Positions 48,001 to 60,825 of a stretch of DNA of 64,000 bases are shown piece by piece (positions within the stretch are counted from its first letter, which is position 1; the number at the start of each line of letters is the position of its first letter). The stretch comes from Torreya grandis (Eukaryota; Streptophyta; Pinopsida; Cupressales; Taxaceae). The notes beneath the pieces are model-generated. The model worked only from the letters and a program-made list of their open reading frames with translations, was not told the DNA's origin and searched no databases. The position numbers were made by a program, and so were the translations under genes. The stretch is taken from assembly GCA_037957365.1 (NCBI GenBank), contig JARHVA010000122.1:3235001-3299000 (forward strand), read 5' to 3'.

Positions 48001-49296
48001 GTGGTTACTTGGAAAAGCTTTTAGAATAGGGATGAAACTCAAAACAAATCACAAAAAGATCTAAACAAAATTCTAAAAGGCTTTAGGATGCCATGGAGTC
48101 CAAAACCAAACAAGGTCAAATGGAATAGACAAGGAACAGAGGAATACTCAATAAAAGTAGGTTATGAAGCTTAGGAGGAAGCTAAGAAAAGGGAATCAAT
48201 AACTTTAGTTTGGACAAACATTTAGAAATCAAAAGCCTAGCTGAAAACAAAAACTCTCTTATGGTTGGTAATGCATGGGAAGATTTTGACAGGGGAGAAT
48301 CTAAAAAGGAGAGTGTTTCAAGGCCCAATAAGATGCATTATGTGTTTAAATAATGAAGAGAATACAAATCACCTGCTATTACATCGTAACTTCACCTCAA
48401 ACATGTGGAATTCCTTTTTAGATAAGTTTAACCTCAGCTAGAGTATAAATGATAATATACAAAATCACTTGAAAGCTTGGCAATAGAATAAGAAATTGAA
48501 TATATTAAAGGATATTTGGGATATGTGCCCAAGTTTTATCACATCGAAAATTTGGCTTGAATGGAATACAATTTTTTTAATAAGAGACTAGAAAAAAATC
48601 GAGTAAGGAAATTTGGAGAGATGGAAGATAGTATTATTTAGATCATCACAACAATCAAACAATTGAAAAATAAGGAATCAAACCTTGAGTAAATTAAAAT
48701 CCTCAATAACTGGGGGGAAGTTAGAAAAATGTATGATTCCATACAACTAAGCAAGAAACAAAAAAGAAAGCTACTAAGGGAAAAAGTGAAATGGCTTCCT
48801 TCAATGCAAGACTGGCATAAAGTCAATTTTGAAGGAGCATCACAAAAAAAACCCAACCAATATGGGGCATGAACGATAGTTAAAAATCATTTAGGATAGG
48901 TGATAGCCTACAAGGCAATTTTTATGGGAGTCAACACGAATAACATGGTTGAAGTAGAAGGACTAACCCTGGGTTTGAAGATGGCTTTGCAAGAAAAAAA
49001 TCAAAAACTTAGAAATATGAGATTCATTATTTATCACTAATTCATTAGAGAATAAAAATAATAATTTAAATTAGATATTGAAAGGGGTAATGGAAGAGGT
49101 GAATCATTTGAAAAATAAGTTTGGAAATACAAAGATTAGTCATATGCTATGGGAAAGGAACCAGTTGGAAGACTGGGTCACAAATTTTGGGCTAAAAAAT
49201 GTGATAGAAGATAAAATGGGAAATATGAGGAATGTATCGAAAGAAAAGGAGATGGAGGAATTAAGGGAAATAACTAGCAATGAATGCCCAAAATAA
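45028..49296 (+). pseudogene. LINE ORF2: endonuclease, reverse transcriptase, RNase H
   Basis: Starts at ATG 45028 (MHIIS, stop, NIRGLNAPSKRRSLR). EN: MLQETKSDNLERI near 45125 and GSDHWPIAIQLTPDE near 45700. RT: FLVLIPKKSNNRTPEEFRSI (46535), EEQGGFVKRRQNFDGIM, KLDITKAYDKVVW (46787), GIREGDPLSTYLFILMAEA (46960) and QFIDNIMFF (47104), where the FADD catalytic pair is now D-N. Zinc-binding region: CIMCLNNEENTNHLLLH near 48337. RNase H: NFEGASQKKPNQYGA (48826), NMVEVEGLTLGLKMAL (48940) and ERNQLEDWVTNFGL (49155). Many TAG, TAA and TGA interruptions. Confidence 0.88.
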
Positions 49297-50945
49297 TGAA
49301 TAAAGAAAAAAAAATGGAGAGAAGCCAAAACAAAGTTTGGTGCCAAAGGACCAAAAAAAAATACAACCAAACAACACCAAGGAAAACCAACACAACATTA
49401 ACCATGGTAACTAAGGATGGGATTAAGAATATGGGATGAGGAGTTAGGAGAGATAAAATAGAAATGAATATACATAATAAAACATGCAACAAATAAATGT
49501 GACCTGGTAGAAGTTTATTTCACACAGTAAGGAGAAGAAATTAATGTCAATTACAGATGAAAGGGGAAGTGAGGCATGGAAACTTGCCTTGAAAGTGATG
49601 AATTTTATTTGGTGTAAATATAGGTAGAAAATTATAATAAATAAGGTCCACTTTAACACATTAAAATAGAAGGAAGAAAGGAGTAAAGACCCCCAGGAAT
49701 TTGCTGAATTGGCATTGTGGATTGAGATTCTCTTGGAGCTGTCAATGGTGATTTTGGAAGATGTAAGACTAATATTATCAATAATAAACATGTTAGAGAA
49801 ATTAAAATCCATGACTGATCATCCTATACATGGGACTTTGGGCACCGAAGACAATGTGATGGAAGACCAACTACATGTAAGAAACATGGAAGAAAATGAA
49901 GATGGAAGAGAAGAAGGCAACCCCTATGTCCACAAAGTTGAGCATAAGGGTGCTAATAGAATAGGAGAGGGAACAAGCTAAAGTGTAATGAAAGAATAAT
50001 AATTTTTAGGTCAGGGATGAGAAGTGGACACAAATCAGAATGCTAGTACATAACAAGAGGGAGATAAGGGAGTAAATTACAAAAGTAGGTGCTTTTATGC
50101 AACCTTCCAAGAAGGAAAAAGATTGATTAGGAATGGTCAACCCAAAGAAGCTTTAGACAAAGGCAAGCAAAAAATAAATGAACTAGAAAATGGAGGTGAC
50201 ATAGATAACAAAAAAATGAAAGGTAGGAACAACCTAAGGAGGACCGAAGAAGAGACAATTTACCATCAAAATCGAGGAAGAATAATAGGCCAGGGGTCTA
50301 GATTATGGGGAATGAATGTTTCCCAGTAGGGAAAGGCACAACCAAGAGGATAGATTGATAGACAATCTCAAATATCTGGAAGTGGGGTTTCAATCCATAT
50401 TGGAGGTAGTGGAAAACATCAAAAATCTAGTGGCCAAACAAAACAATGAAAATCTAGAGCAACAGAAAGATTTGGAGGCCTCGACTAGGGGATTCAGGGA
50501 AATTTTCATGGCCCAATTCAATCTGATCAAAGCTATCAATGAAAAAATAATTCACATAAATAATTTTATGGAAAATAGTGGGAAAGAATTGAGAGTTCAC
50601 ACACATATACTAATAATGATTCATATCAACACAAATAGAATAAAGGGTGTACATAATACTTTAATGAGTATTGAAGAAGACACAATGAACATGAAAGAAC
50701 ATATGCATCATTGGCATTATGTGTAGAAAAACAACCCTTAGGTGACCCATTAGGTAGAGGAAGTTGGAGTAGAGGATGAAGACTAGGTTATGGGAAACTA
50801 AGATCTAGAGCCCTAGAAATGGTCAATTAGTAAATAAGTAGTTAATGTGACTTCATTGTTGGACAAGGTCATGTGTATGGTAGTCATGTTTCATTTTATG
50901 AGATTTCAAATTAGTTTCATGAATAAAATATTTTATTTATAAAAA
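49297..50945 (+). other. LINE 3' region with extra frames
   Basis: Downstream of RNase H are two longer frames: 49709-49981 (acidic C-terminus) and 50316-50726 (136 codons, likely coiled coil: LEVGFQSILEVVENIKNLVA and NLIKAINEKIIHINNFMEN). Neither matches a LINE domain I know. It could be a third ORF, or transduced or previously inserted sequence. The 3' end is TTTTATTTATAAAAAAAA. Confidence 0.5.
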
Positions 50946-50965
50946 AAATGAAATGCAATAAATAA
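50946..50965. repeat. LINE target-site duplication, right copy
   Basis: Identical over 20 bases to 43477-43496. It fixes the 3' end of the LINE. Confidence 0.9.
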
Positions 50966-51115
50966 AATGGGGATCTATTTTTTTTGATAAAAACTAAACG
51001 ATGACACTTTGAGGGCATAACTGATATATATAATAATGTGTTTGAAATTAAAAATTGGGCAGTACTCAACCATGGCAAAAATTCCAATGAAAATTCTACC
51101 ATCAGTGTGGGGAAA

Positions 51116-51566
<451 letters not shown>

Positions 51567-54230
51567 ACAATTTTTTTATTCAATAGATATCCATATGCCA
51601 CACAAATAAGAATAATTGCACTATTAAAACTAGCACATCTTACTTATAAAACATAATCATGGTGTTTACTATCATTTTATGGGTTTTCAATTTTAATGTC
51701 AAACATTGAACATCTTGGCCATTTTCTATGGGTAAAATTAATTTTTCTAGTTACTTGTGAGTTGTGGCATTATGTTACCTATCCATTTTGATTTTTGTTA
51801 AACATTACTTTTGAACCCATGATACAATTTATCCATTTACAAGCATTTTTGTATGAAGTTATTTTACATTATTTCTTCACAATTACTAATTTTGATTCTT
51901 GGATAGATGTAAAAGCTGAGTGTTATTCAAAAAATAAAATGATTATTTATGTTGAGTATCAATATCATCAAATCTAAGTTACATTATAGGAATGAATTAG
52001 GATCATGTAAAATCCTTAAGCGCATGCCAGTCCAATGTAAGTATTAAACATCCACTTGTAAATATAGACTAACATTTAACCACTATCAAATATCTTAGAA
52101 CATATCTATTTTATTATAACCTTAATAGAACATATATAATTTATTCTCTTTATTTTTCCATTAATTTTTTTTTGCGAGGGCCAAATTATGTGGGGACATG
52201 CAAATTTTATATATATTAATTTTATAGGTTTTTGAAAATAGTATGTGGAAAAACTAGATCACTAGAATATAGTAAATGTTATTTTAATAAAAACTAACAC
52301 ATTTATGTGCCTTAGTTCTAAAACCAAAAATGTAGGTTTGTATTACAACCCACGTACTCCTGTCGAGATGAGAATTAGGGAAAAGGAAATAGTTTTCCTA
52401 TATATGATGTCCCTTCCCATTAAGTATTTTTATGATGTCATTCAAATGCAAGTTTAGTGGGTTAATGCAATTTAATTTAATTAATCAATATAGGTCATAT
52501 TATAGTTTGTAGTTTATATAATTATTAGTACTTTGTATTATAAGTTGTGCAATCCTACCAAGGTAAGGTATAGGAGGAAATATCTGTACACCTAATGGTC
52601 TAAGATTTTCACCAAGACAATCTTCCTATCATAGATCAACTCCACCTTTGCCACGTATTATATTTATAAGAATTATGTTGGAGCATCTATGGGCCTCTTA
52701 TGAGTATTATCGATACCCATAAAAACTTATGCATTAAAATCCCAAATTTAATTATATACGATTGTTATTAATTCCAAAATCTATTTATTAATTATAGATA
52801 CATTATTTGGTACAAATATAGTTATTAGTTGTAAAATTGAATTGTTTTTAAGTACTTGTGTGTCTGTCAATTATCTATTCATATTATGCTCTTATTTATG
52901 CATTTTACCCATGTTTTTTTGTTATCATCCTATCTTTTTTACTTGAATTTATCTATCTTTCCTCTGTCTCTCTTGTCCCCTCCTTAGTTTCTTTGGGTTA
53001 TAGGCCTTTTCCCATAATCATAAAATGTATGGTTCTAGGTTGGGCCCCTACGACCCTTTTTTAATCTTTTATTTCTTGTGTTCCTAATTTGTCAACTTTT
53101 CCTTCCCATTGTATGTCAACTTGCATGTGAATATTGTGCTAATTTAAATTTAAAATTATATAAATAAAAATTTCATGAGTTCATATAGGACATGAATAAA
53201 TATGATTTGAGAAGGGAATAATCACACATTTATTAAAAGAATCTAGTTAAAAAGTGTAAGAGTAATTGATTCTAGCATTTATAGTAGAATTCAAGTTAAA
53301 TTTGAATAATATATTTATTTTAGTTTGAAAATTTATATAATACTAGGCCCTGCATCGATTGGACTACTTGTTGAACATGCATTATACTTGTGGTGTTGCT
53401 TTCAAATTTTTTTGAACATCTTAGAGCTCTAATAATAATTGAGGGATATCATGGGACCAAAAATATAAACCCAATTATTTTTTTGGGTTGTGATTTTAAA
53501 TTAGGGTTTTTGATGCTGATGCATTTGGGTTCACTTGTAATCTTACATCAACTAAAAACACTTTGTCTAAAATTTAGTCAAAAATAAGAGTTTTGGTAGT
53601 TTGCACTAGTATTGAGTTGTGCATAACTTTGTTTGTGTTATTTTATGCCATATTTGTGTGTGTTCAAATTATTTTTGATATTTTTCATAGCCTTTTATGG
53701 TGTGAATGGTTTGGATCAACTTGTGAAGTTTTGTACATGTTCGTTTTAAAGGTCTTTGGTTTGTTATATGCATAGAATTGAGGTTGAAGTCTTGTGAGTT
53801 CAAGTGCACATGTTCACAATGTATTATGTAGGATTTGGGTGCAAAAAATGTGAAAAGGAGGATCATTATGCAAGGATTATTTCATGCATCCTTTGGTTGT
53901 GAAGTGTTATGAATTAGCTTTGCAAGGTTGCGACTTATGCATGAATTGTTTTGTGAAAAACTTGTTTGAGGCATATCTATTATTGTGACATGTTATGAGT
54001 GAAGAAATTTTGTAGTTCCAAATCACTTGCATTTAATTCCTTAAATTATAAGAGGTTTTTTCAGATTCATTTAATTTAGTTTTGTGATGTGATTCATCAT
54101 GATGCCTTATGCTATTATGTGTTAATATGCATTAGAATTTTAATGATCATTTAATGTTTGTGGCACATAATGACATGTTAAAAATATTTAATGTTGTTAG
54201 TGGGTTATTGAGATTTATTGTAAGTAGGTG
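51567..54230. other. AT-rich sequence, no gene recognised
   Basis: May include the U3 of the gypsy LTR that ends near 54560, but no 5' boundary could be supported. No coding domain seen. Confidence 0.4.
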
Positions 54231-54235
54231 GGTCT

Positions 54236-54580
54236 TGTACCTATATAACAAGCCCTTATGTTTGAGCCATCTATTCCTCAAGCTTAAGAATATAAATCAT
54301 AATAATATTTTGAGGAAAAAATATACTTTTAAAGATTGCAAGTTAATAGGCAGAGATCTGAGGATATGATATTGTAAGCCTATCTCGTTTGAGATTGCAT
54401 AGTGTTATGTTTTTGTCATTGGTTGGACTTTGAACAATTGAAATATAATAAATAACTAAGTATATTTATTTTTGCATTTGTTTGCATTATTCTTATATGT
54501 AATTATGAAGCTTGCATGGTCAAAGATATCTCTTCATTGAGACCCATAATTATGACTTCATTATTGGGTATTAGAGAAAG
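54236..54580 (+). promoter_or_regulatory. Gypsy LTR end with TATA box, and PBS
   Basis: CCTATATAACAAGCCC near 54240 is a TATA box. About 320 bases later TTGGGTATTAGAGAAAGG (54564-54581) resembles an initiator Met-tRNA PBS with changes, and a gag follows. The LTR probably ends near 54560 (ACTTCA). Confidence 0.5.
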
Positions 54581-54752
54581 GTTTCTTCCTTGTAGGAGAG
54601 AGTGAGAAATAATCATTTTTTAAATTTATAAGTGTGAGTAGTGAAACATTGATAAAATATTATATAAACTTTTGGGTAGAAGGTGTAAGTGATTATTATT
54701 TGATTTTTTAGAAACAACACATAAAGCAGGGTTTTTTGGGAGAGTACCACCA

Positions 54753-55540
54753 ATGGCTAGAGTGCCAAGACTAACATATTTGGAAGGATTGATGAGGAAT
54801 ATGCAATCCCATTTAGAGGATAAGGAGAACACAAAACATCGAGGAATTGGGGTGGTGGATGATGAAAGTGATGTTGGAGTTGAAGAAGTGCACGAGAACC
54901 AGGTTGTTAAAGAAGAGGTCGATGAACCTGAAGATAAGTGCAGTTGTGAGTATGACTAGTAAGCCAAAGTTGGACCCTCCTAGTTACTCAAGGAGTTTTA
55001 GTCTAAAATAACTCATTTAATGGATCAAAAATTTAGATAAATACTTTGAGTATGAAAGTATGGAAGATCCTAATAAGGAAAAAATTATAGTGCAAAGCTG
55101 AAGGGTCACACATCCTTATGGTGGAAGTATGTACATGTGTAAATAGTTCATAGAGGTAAGGGTAGGATCAATACCTAGGATAAATTGGATATGAAGTTGA
55201 AAGATAAATTCATAAATTTTTAACTAGTTAACATTGTTCAATAAATTACAAAATATATGACAAAGGGAGATCAGGTAAATGAATACATTGAGGAGTTTCA
55301 TAGATCAATATCAAAGTGGGTCATGTTGAAGATAACACCAAAAATATTTCAAAGTACATAAGCGAGTTGGTGAATTTTACATTAAAGATGAGTATGGTAT
55401 GTTTCGGTTGTGATATGTTGAGTAATTACATCAGTGTGCGTTGAAGGAAGATGATAATTTATCATGCAAACACAAAGGTGCAATACAAGGGAAATGATTT
55501 TTTTCATACGTGTGAGGAGAAATAAGTAATGATAGAGGTT
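54753..55540 (+). pseudogene. Ty3/gypsy gag, decayed
   Basis: Begins at ATG 54753 (MARVPRLTYLEGLMRNMQ, acidic, to TAG 54957). Then, over frames, KPKLDPPSYSRSF, WIKNLDKYFEYESMEDPNKE, INTWDKLDMKLKDKFI and VNEYIEEFHRSISKWVMLK, and the segment LKEDDNLSCKHKGAIQGK. This is the Retrotrans_gag pattern (LDKYF, INTW...KFI, EYIEEF). The match ends near 55540. Protease and pol do not follow, so it is truncated. Confidence 0.75.
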
Positions 55541-57609
55541 ATTATGTGAAATAATTTTTGGATTTATGTTTTCATTGATGTCAAAGGCTTGGTTTCATGT
55601 GTGATTTGATGTTAAGGGTAATGACAAAGTGGTGATGTCATGAGTTTAAACTTGAAGTTGTGTAAGGCAGGTTTGGATGCATATGAGCTGAGGTAAGAAT
55701 TATTTGGGACTTGTCATGTTTTATCTAGCATATTTATGTTGTTTGAGGTCAAGGGAGAGAATACAAGTATGTGAACAATGTGTTGGCATAAGGCTTGGTG
55801 GCCTTCTATAGTGGCATAGGCCTAGCAGCCTAGTATGTTGAGCATTTTGAGGCTAGGGAGAAGAAGGTTGGTAGCTGTGGAGCTTGGAATGAGTACATAT
55901 GACATGTTGATGATCATTTTAGTTCAATAAAAAAAAGATCCAAGTGATTTATATATCCAAGTTTGACTTGCAGTTCTAGACCTATTATTCATACTGACCT
56001 AGTGTGGTCCAAATGAAGGGTCAAGGTGAGATTCCAAGATGGAAGAGATACTATAAGAATTTAATGAGGTATGCAAATGTTTTTCAAAGGTTTTGAACAA
56101 GTTTTAGGTACTGAAGATGAAGATAAATCAAGATACAACGTTGGAAGGGAACCTATGCATGCAAAATGAAGTATCCTTAGCTCAAGAAGAAAGTTATTAT
56201 GCTCATTGGCACATGTAGAGTTTGCATGGTGACCTGAGCCTTTTGGAGTAGTTAAGGAAGGGTCATAATAATTTTCTAGAATCATTTTTCAAAGAAAACA
56301 AACCCCCAATTTTATGAACAAATGTTAAGAAGATAAGTAGGTTTTTGTGCTTGCAAACCCTTATAAAGACATGATTGGAAAGAAATTGATAGAAATGGCC
56401 CAAAATGGATTTTTTGACAAAGTTTGACTATTAGATAATATATATAACTCTTATAGGAACCTCTAGGTGGTTTTGGTTTTTCAAGATAGTTAACAGATGG
56501 TACAAAAAGAAGGTTATTTCTAGAGAAATTGATGTTGTAGGTATGTTTGACCAAGTCAACGCATGAGAGTCATTAGTTATTAAAGGTAAAGACTTGATAT
56601 TAATGTATATGGAGTTGGATTTTAAAGATATTCTCTCTTTTTCAATCATTTTTATGTTCTAGGATGGTTGGTCTCTAAATCTATAAACAATGAAAAAAAT
56701 GAACAATATCTAGGCATAGTGAATGTGTGTTTAAGGGAAGTGTTCCAAGTGAGTAGGGATGAATCAAATGACAAGGGGTATTTTTTAAATACATATACCC
56801 TATGTTTTATTGGTTGGAGCTTGGTGAAGTTTCTCAAACATAGGTCAAGTAGTGATTTCAAAGTGGCTAATCTGAGTAATGAATACTATGAGATAGTGAT
56901 ATGAGGAATTAGTCTGTTAGACCAATGAAAGCTATTTGAACAAGAGAAATATCTACTTGAGAGTGATATAGAGATCACATAAAATATATGAATGTGGATT
57001 ATAGGTTGTGAAATTTTCCTTTCAAGTGATAGAAAAGAACATCTACATGACTATACTATTGAAAGTTATAAGCAGTCTGAGTGGTCATTTTGAAGGTGTA
57101 AGTTTGATGTTGTTTAAGAAGTGTTTAAGATAAAATGAGTTTTATGTAGTTATATAAGTAAAAAATATTTATGATAAGGTATTTGATTTCATGATATGTC
57201 CTTGATCACATATATAGAGTCAAAATGGTTTGACTATCTTTTGACTGTATGTGACCAATTTGAGTGGTCTTCTTGGGAGAGATGGTTTGAGGTATGTAGA
57301 CTTGTTTGATGAAAATAAATGTATTTGATATTATTTATAAGCTAATTAATGATATATTAAAGTAATTTTTTTATTGTGTTATATAATAAAATTAATATTA
57401 TGCTTTGGTTCTAAAAGACTGTGTTTTCTATATTTTTAGGCCTATTGGTGAGAAGGCTAGAATTGCTTGGTTCAAGGTGTAAGTTTAAGTTTAAGGTAAT
57501 GTGGAACCATATGAATGATATAATGGACCTATTAAAGTTTCATTTAAAGTTTTTTAAGAATTCATAGAGGCTTAATGTGTCTAATAGGTTTAAGGTTTAA
57601 CATGTTTAT
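55541..57609. other. Unassigned sequence
   Basis: Starts near TGTGAAATAATTTTTGG and TTTTCATTGATGTCAAAGGC (55546-55590), reminiscent of the Copia LTR starts at 10135 and 14234, so a decayed LTR is possible. No coding domain was recognised to 57609. Confidence 0.35.
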
Positions 57610-58754
57610 TGTTAGGTTGTGGAGCTAAAAGCTTCACTAATGCAGACATTGGAGAAGGGTGCTGAGTGTCACAGTCGCTGGCATCGGTCAGGCCAATCGA
57701 CATCGGTCAGGTGGAGACAAAAAGCTACCAATGACGGTCAGATATCAGTCGACGTCGGTCACCCCCAGGCAAACAGGGATCGACGTTGATTGCCTATGCG
57801 GTTCCGAACTGTGAGTTCCACAGACAATTCATTAACGAACCAGTTGTTTGCATGAAGAAGGCTAATTTTAGTCTTGAGCTACAGATCTAATTACTTTAAT
57901 TAAGTGTCTAATTATTGTTTGCATGAGATATATATAATAGACTCATGGGCTGTATTGTAATTTGTGCTAGAGAGAAAGAGAGCAAATATTAGCTCCTTCA
58001 GAGAGAAGAGAGCATGGTGTGTTCCTCCTAGTGCCACAGTGCCAAGTGTGGGTGCTAGTTTGGAGAATCAGAAGGATTCTTCATGTATGTAGGATCTTGG
58101 TTAGCAGGTGTGCAAGGCCACATTTAGATATCTACATGGTAAGTAAGATCATTGATTTTCAGGTGAATGTGTGTGCGAGGTCTAAGGTTTGTAGGTGTGC
58201 AAAACTAGGTTGATCTGCAGGTGGTAGCAGGATCAAGGTGATAGCAACACAACAGGGAGTAGGATCAGGTGGGATCTACTTGGAGTACGGTGTGTACTCG
58301 GTTGGAGAGTAAAGAAGAAGGCAAGGTAGTTCCTTCCAAAGTAAGATCATTTGAGTTGTAGGTTATTGCAAGTTCATGGGAGATCTACTTGGAGTACGTT
58401 GAGTACTTGGAGTGCGTGGAGCACTTGTGTACTGGCAGTAGTGATACTGACTAGTTGAAGGTAAACACCAACTCTATGTTTGAGTTGTGTGTTGGGACCG
58501 TAAGAGAGAGAGTGAGCTCTTAAAGAGATTTACTATTTATGCTCTAGATGTGTGTGAGCTCTAGAGATGTAAGGAAGAAGAACTATGGAAATATTCTTTG
58601 TTGTATTTATTTCTAGAAGAGTATTAATACAATTGGGTATTGTCTCTCATATTTTGTGTTATTTCTAAATTTTAGTTACTTGTTACTTCTGGTTTAATTC
58701 CACATATTAAGTTGCTTATACATGGTAATCAATGGTGCTTCCTCGGTCCTAACA
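57610..58754 (+). repeat. LTR 1 of tandem Copia array (1145 bp)
   Basis: TGTTAGG to CCTAACA, a perfect 7-bp terminal inverted pair. TATA-type box TATATATAATAG at 57929-57940. U3 has repeated GTCGGTCA/ATCGGTCA motifs (57680-57790). Compared with LTR 2 it has about 68 extra bases near 58260-58320, a partial duplication of the GGATCTACTTGGAGTACG segment. Confidence 0.88.
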
Positions 58755-58755
58755 G

Positions 58756-58767
58756 TGGAGTCAGAGC
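58756..58767 (+). promoter_or_regulatory. PBS of internal copy 1
   Basis: TGGAGTCAGAGC one base after LTR 1, a two-base variant of the Met-tRNA PBS. A second, perfect TGGTATCAGAGC lies about 40 bases on (58797-58808), and both are conserved in copy 2. Confidence 0.75.
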
Positions 58768-58865
58768 ATGTTTGTTGTTCTAGATTCCTGACAGTTGGTA
58801 TCAGAGCTAAGGTTGCAGGAAGCAGGTTTTGTGTTTGCTTATAGGTCACTCTCAAGGGTTTCTAA

Positions 58866-60600
58866 TTGAGTGGGAGTATAGCAATGGTAGAAGAAAGTAA
58901 GCTAAGAATAGAGGAATTGAAAATCATGAATGGTCAATTACGGTGTTATAGAAAGAAAGAGCAGGTAAAAAAAGATTGTTGGTTGGTAGCAGATCAAGAT
59001 GAAGGAACTGAAGAAGCAGATGTTGCAGGTGTTGTTGCACAGGATGCTCTGGGATGTTTCTTGGATAAAGTAGAATCTTGGTTTATAGATTCTATTGCCT
59101 CTTTCCATGTAGCCCCATATAGAGGGGCTGGTGTGCCTTGTCAAAGTATTGGAAAAGGGGAAGTGTTACTGAAATTACAGGGGGCCAACACATGGGTGTT
59201 GAAGAATGTCATGCAGGTCCCAGTTTTGAAGATGCGGCTAATTGCTTCAAGAAAGTTGGGTGATGAGAGATGCATAAGAACTCTCACAGTGGATGCACTT
59301 GAATTAGCTGGTGGTAACAAAGTAGGTATCCTTTATCTATCTACTTATATTACTGATTCTTCTTCTGTTGCAAAGATGTGGCTTTTTAGGCTTGGTCAAA
59401 TGAGCAAGAAGGAGATGCATGTTCTTAAGAGGAAGTTAGATGTGTTTGACAGACTTAAGAACTAGAAAGCCTTGGTGTTTTTGGAGGAGATGATGGACAA
59501 AGATCAGTGGAGAAGGCTGGACATCTCTGAGCAGGGCAGTTTGGACAGGGTTTTGATCTATGGAGAGCTCGCGGGTAAAAAGTCATCACTCATAGGTGAA
59601 CACAGTTACCGGCATCGGTCAAGGGGAACCAGCGTCGAAAAGACAGGTACCAATGTCGGTCATGTGCAGACCAAAGCCAGTGGTGTCAGGCAGGGTGGTT
59701 GCTGGCGTAGATCATAGAACTAATGTTGGCAACCAGGTAAGACTGATGTCGGTCATAAAATTGGCATCGACAAAAAGGACAGTCACATGGAAATTGACAT
59801 TGGTCAGATGCAGATTGTGTGGTGATCGAGGTCGGTCACTGTAATAGATTTTAGGCAGATAGCAAGCTATCAAGGAGTCTCAAATGACCATATGGAGGAC
59901 TGAAAGGGTAAGTAAGCCTCAAATTCATTATTTCTCTTCTTTATACTCATTACTCACTGTAGAGCAGGAAGGATCTAGGAAACAGTGGGAGCATGGCATG
60001 ATTAGGATGCAGAACCAAACAGGAGATTTCGTAGGGTTGCCAACCGGTATGAAAGCACTAAAAGACAAATGGATACCTTAGTTAAAGAATAGAGAGAATG
60101 GACATGTGAGATGGAAGGCCAGGTCATATGGTCTTGAGGAAGCTATAGGACAGTGGTACAGGTTTGACAGGTGGATGACAAAGCATGGCTTTAGTCAATG
60201 TCAGTGTAACTATTATGTTTGTCTTACCAGGTGGATGATGATTGCAACATTATCTTGTTACTGTATGTGGATGGTATGCTAGCTAGTAGGTTTGTACATA
60301 CAGGGTTTTGCTGAGCTAAGGGTAAGGTTAGTTCAGAGGCATGTCATGAAGAATTTGGAGCAGCGAAATTATTTGGCATGAGAGACATGGAAGATCATAG
60401 GTTGATTTTATCTCTAGTGGGATCTGATGTGAATCAGGTGTTAGCAAGGTTCAATATGCAGGATGCAAAACTAGAGCACACCAAGGGCTGGACAGTTCAG
60501 TGTCTGAAATCACATGAGGTCTGGTATAGACCTGAGTTTTTCCCAGCAATGGGAGCTATTAGATAGTTAGGAACCAATTTGGGGAAGTGGGTTCTCAGGT
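58866..60600 (+). pseudogene. Copia internal region copy 1: collapsed gag-pol
   Basis: An open frame 58866-59465 (199 aa) fuses the tail of Gag (CYRKKEQVKKDCWLVA, a damaged knuckle) to Copia protease (SWFIDSIASFHVAPYR, where the DSG triplet is DSI) and the pre-integrase domain (WLFRLGQMSKKEMHVLKRKL). Integrase is missing. 59575-59850 is instead repetitive GTCGGTCA-type sequence. Shortened RT follows: GDFVGLPTGMKALKDKWIP (60020), RWKAR, YGLEEAIGQWY, HGFSQCQCNYYVC and LLLYVDGMLA (YVDD changed to YVDG), then LARFNMQDAKLEHTKG and GKWVLRY. It has lost most of gag, integrase and large parts of RT, so it is non-autonomous. Confidence 0.82.
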
Positions 60601-60814
60601 ATTGAGGGACCAACAGTAGGTATACATGCTATGCAGGGTCAAGACTTCACTACATGGGTTTATAAGTTTGGATGTGGCAGGTTACTCGAATGACAGGAGG
60701 TGCACCACAGGTTGTGTGGTGGGTGGTCTTCAGGGTTGAGCTTGAAGAGGGATACAAGCCAGGAAATAGATTAGATGGGGTATAAGTACAAGTACAGTGT
60801 AACTATTTATCTCT

Positions 60815-60824
60815 AAGTGGGAGA
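60815..60824 (+). promoter_or_regulatory. Polypurine tract of copy 1
   Basis: AAGTGGGAGA precedes LTR 2, and the same tract precedes LTR 3 at 63972-63981. Confidence 0.8.
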
Positions 60825-60825
60825 T

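Larger units (their letters stand above)
43497..50945 (+). mobile_element. Full-length L1-type LINE, highly mutated
   Basis: A 7449-bp insertion bounded by perfect 20-bp duplications, with a terminal A-run (50938-50948, shared with the duplication edge). Order: 5' UTR (43497-43669), ORF1 (DUF4283 and CCHC), ORF2 (AP endonuclease, RT, zinc-binding region, RNase H), then an unusual 1.6 kb 3' region with more open frames. Dozens of stops make it dead. The flank resembles neither end, so it is a single insertion event. Confidence 0.9.

Noticed and set aside
55541..55600. Start of a Copia LTR (TGTGAAATAATTTTTGG, then TTGATGTCAAAGG).
   Set aside because: Only the first 50 bases resemble the LTRs at 10135 and 14234; no far end, PBS or duplication found, so it is not listed as an element.
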